Shown here one piece after another: positions 5,019-6,036 of a stretch of 6,036 nt of DNA. The notes below the pieces were generated by a model that searched no databases, was not told the DNA's origin, and worked only from the letters and a program-made list of their open reading frames with translations. Numbering within the stretch: position 1 is the stretch's first letter; each line of letters opens with the position of its first letter. The position numbers and the translations under genes are program-made. The stretch covers positions 1 through 6,036 of the forward strand of contig JANWHL010000249.1 of the NCBI GenBank assembly GCA_025450405.1, written 5' to 3'. This stretch comes from Ktedonobacterales bacterium (GTDB lineage Bacteria > Chloroflexota > Ktedonobacteria > Ktedonobacterales > JADMIN01).

Positions 5019-5594
5019 ATGCGGGCAACCGAGTTGCTGGAGCGCCAGTTCACCAGCGTACACTCCATCCTGCACGATGTGGCGGACGATCTCACCGCCG
5101 GCGAGCTAACCACCCGCATTCTGCCGCGGACCAATCTGCTGGGCTTCGACCTCTGGCACGTCGCCCGGACGCAGGATTGGGCGGTGCAGACGCTGGTGCG
5201 CGGGGTGCCGGAGTTGATCGACGAGCCCGAGTGGCGTGGCCGCGGAGCGCTGGCGACGCATGGGATCGGCGTCGGTTACAGCGAAGGCCAGGCCGATGAC
5301 CTGGCGCGGGCGGTCGCGCTGGCCGATGTACTGGCCTACACCGACCACGTCCACACCACGATCCTCGACTGGCTGCGGGCGCTCCCCGACACAGCCCTGG
5401 ACGGGGTGGCCGATGTGCCGCCCCATCTGGAGCGCTATCCGGTGTATCTGGAGCCGGCGATGCGCGCGGAGGTGCCGTGGATGTTTCAGAGCCCGCCAGT
5501 CTGGCGCTGTTTGAATCCGGCCATTGGGCACGTGCGCGATCACCTGGCCAACATGGACCTGCTGAAGCGCCACGTGCGCGCCCGCGGCGCGTGA
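5019..5594 (+). CDS. DinB-fold (DinB/YfiT-like) metalloprotein
   Basis: This is a 191-residue protein. ATG 5019 is chosen because AAGGGGGG lies 8 nt upstream; the frame is open further up only through the 13-bp repeats. The DinB four-helix-bundle pattern is visible: an N-terminal helix (ATELLERQFTSVHSILHDVA), a helix with FDLWHVARTQDW holding H47, and a late helix with GHVRDHLANMDLL holding H171 and H175. H47 plus the HxxxH pair is the usual metal-binding triad of the superfamily, so a bound divalent metal is expected. Superfamily members include damage-inducible DinB proteins and thiol-dependent transferases (bacillithiol, mycothiol), many of unknown reaction. There is no signal peptide, so it is cytosolic. 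Its stop overlaps the start of a DNA methylase, implying translational coupling. The substrate is not inferable. Confidence 0.85.
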   Translation: MRATELLERQFTSVHSILHDVADDLTAGELTTRILPRTNLLGFDLWHVARTQDWAVQTLVRGVPELIDEPEWRGRGALATHGIGVGYSEGQADDLARAVALADVLAYTDHVHTTILDWLRALPDTALDGVADVPPHLERYPVYLEPAMRAEVPWMFQSPPVWRCLNPAIGHVRDHLANMDLLKRHVRARGA

Positions 5595-6036
5595 TGGCTG
5601 ACTCGGCGGGTGACCGTGACTACGCCGGGGCTTTCCGCGACCTCTATCACCATCTCTACACCAATAGCGGGGCCAGCCGGGCCGAGCGCATCATCGCGGA
5701 CCTGACCAATCTGGTGCTGGCCAAGCTGGGCGCCGAGCGCAATGGCGAGGCTGGCGGCGACCGGATCGCGCGCTTTGTGGCGGGTGCGGGCACCGCCAGT
5801 GACCTGCTGGCGCCGCTACTAACAGCGGCATCGCCGCGGGTCCTCACGGCCGGGGACGGGTTCCATCTGGAGGACCGCGCGCTGCGCCGTGGGTTGGCGG
5901 CGCTCGCCCCCCTGGCGCTCCGCGACGCCCCGGCGCACGCGCTAGGGGAGGCGTTTCAGGCGCTGATGGGTCCCCGGCTGCGCGGCGAGAAGGGGCAGTT
6001 CTTCACGCCGCGGACGCTCGCGCGCGCCATGATCGC
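5594..6036 (+). CDS. N-6 adenine DNA methylase, type I HsdM-like (5' part)
   Basis: The ATG at 5594-5596 overlaps the DinB stop (TGATG), with no Shine-Dalgarno of its own, so re-initiation by ribosomes finishing DinB is likely. The window shows 147 residues and no stop. The N-terminal helical part (FRDLYHHLYTNSGASRAERI at 14-33) resembles the N-terminal domain of HsdM-like methylases. GEAFQALMGPRLRGEKGQFF followed by TPR (118-140) is the characteristic entry into the AdoMet-binding domain, with the QFFTP motif. The catalytic NPPY motif would lie beyond the edge. It probably methylates adenine in DNA; whether it belongs to a restriction-modification system, another defence system or is solitary depends on downstream genes not seen. 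Confidence 0.8.
   Translation, partial: MADSAGDRDYAGAFRDLYHHLYTNSGASRAERIIADLTNLVLAKLGAERNGEAGGDRIARFVAGAGTASDLLAPLLTAASPRVLTAGDGFHLEDRALRRGLAALAPLALRDAPAHALGEAFQALMGPRLRGEKGQFFTPRTLARAMI

Noticed and set aside
5106..5573. A 155-residue minus-strand ORF
   Set aside because: Antisense shadow of the DinB gene.

Overview
The window is GC-rich (about two thirds G+C by eye). It has six protein-coding loci, of which one is frameshifted and two are cut by the window edges. Protein style suggests a Chloroflexota-like or other high-GC environmental bacterium; this is inference, since no rRNA or marker gene is present.

Region 1 (1-508): the tail of a probable antitoxin overlaps, by ATGA, a RelE/ParE-type toxin gene that is broken by a frameshift near 283-288. 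It is followed by a compact run of four hairpins (376-466), in the gap between this locus and the convergent gene that comes next.

Region 2 (475-3431, minus strand): a tyrosine-recombinase-type protein with several substituted catalytic positions lies upstream of a membrane-anchored, GH113-like TIM-barrel protein that appears to lack both expected catalytic glutamates. The pair is probably co-transcribed from a sigma70-like promoter at 3279-3307. A 12-bp in-frame minisatellite sits inside the recombinase. A 14-bp tandem duplication sits exactly over its stop codon, and loss of one copy would fuse the two reading frames.

Region 3 (3432-4757, minus strand): a complete FAD-dependent amine-oxidase/protoporphyrinogen-oxidase-like oxidoreductase with a GTG start. 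Its promoter diverges from that of the next gene across a 261-bp control region holding three perfect or near-perfect copies of a 13-bp repeat.

Region 4 (5019-6036, plus strand): a DinB-fold metalloprotein with an intact His triad, overlapping by TGATG the start of an N-6 adenine DNA methylase (type I HsdM-like) that runs off the end. Three genes share a similar -10 region (NATACTGGG), suggesting a common promoter style. The least ordinary signals are the two apparently catalytically altered neighbours (recombinase and GH113-like protein), the repeat-based potential frame switch between them, and the DinB-methylase coupling. None of these is proven from sequence alone.
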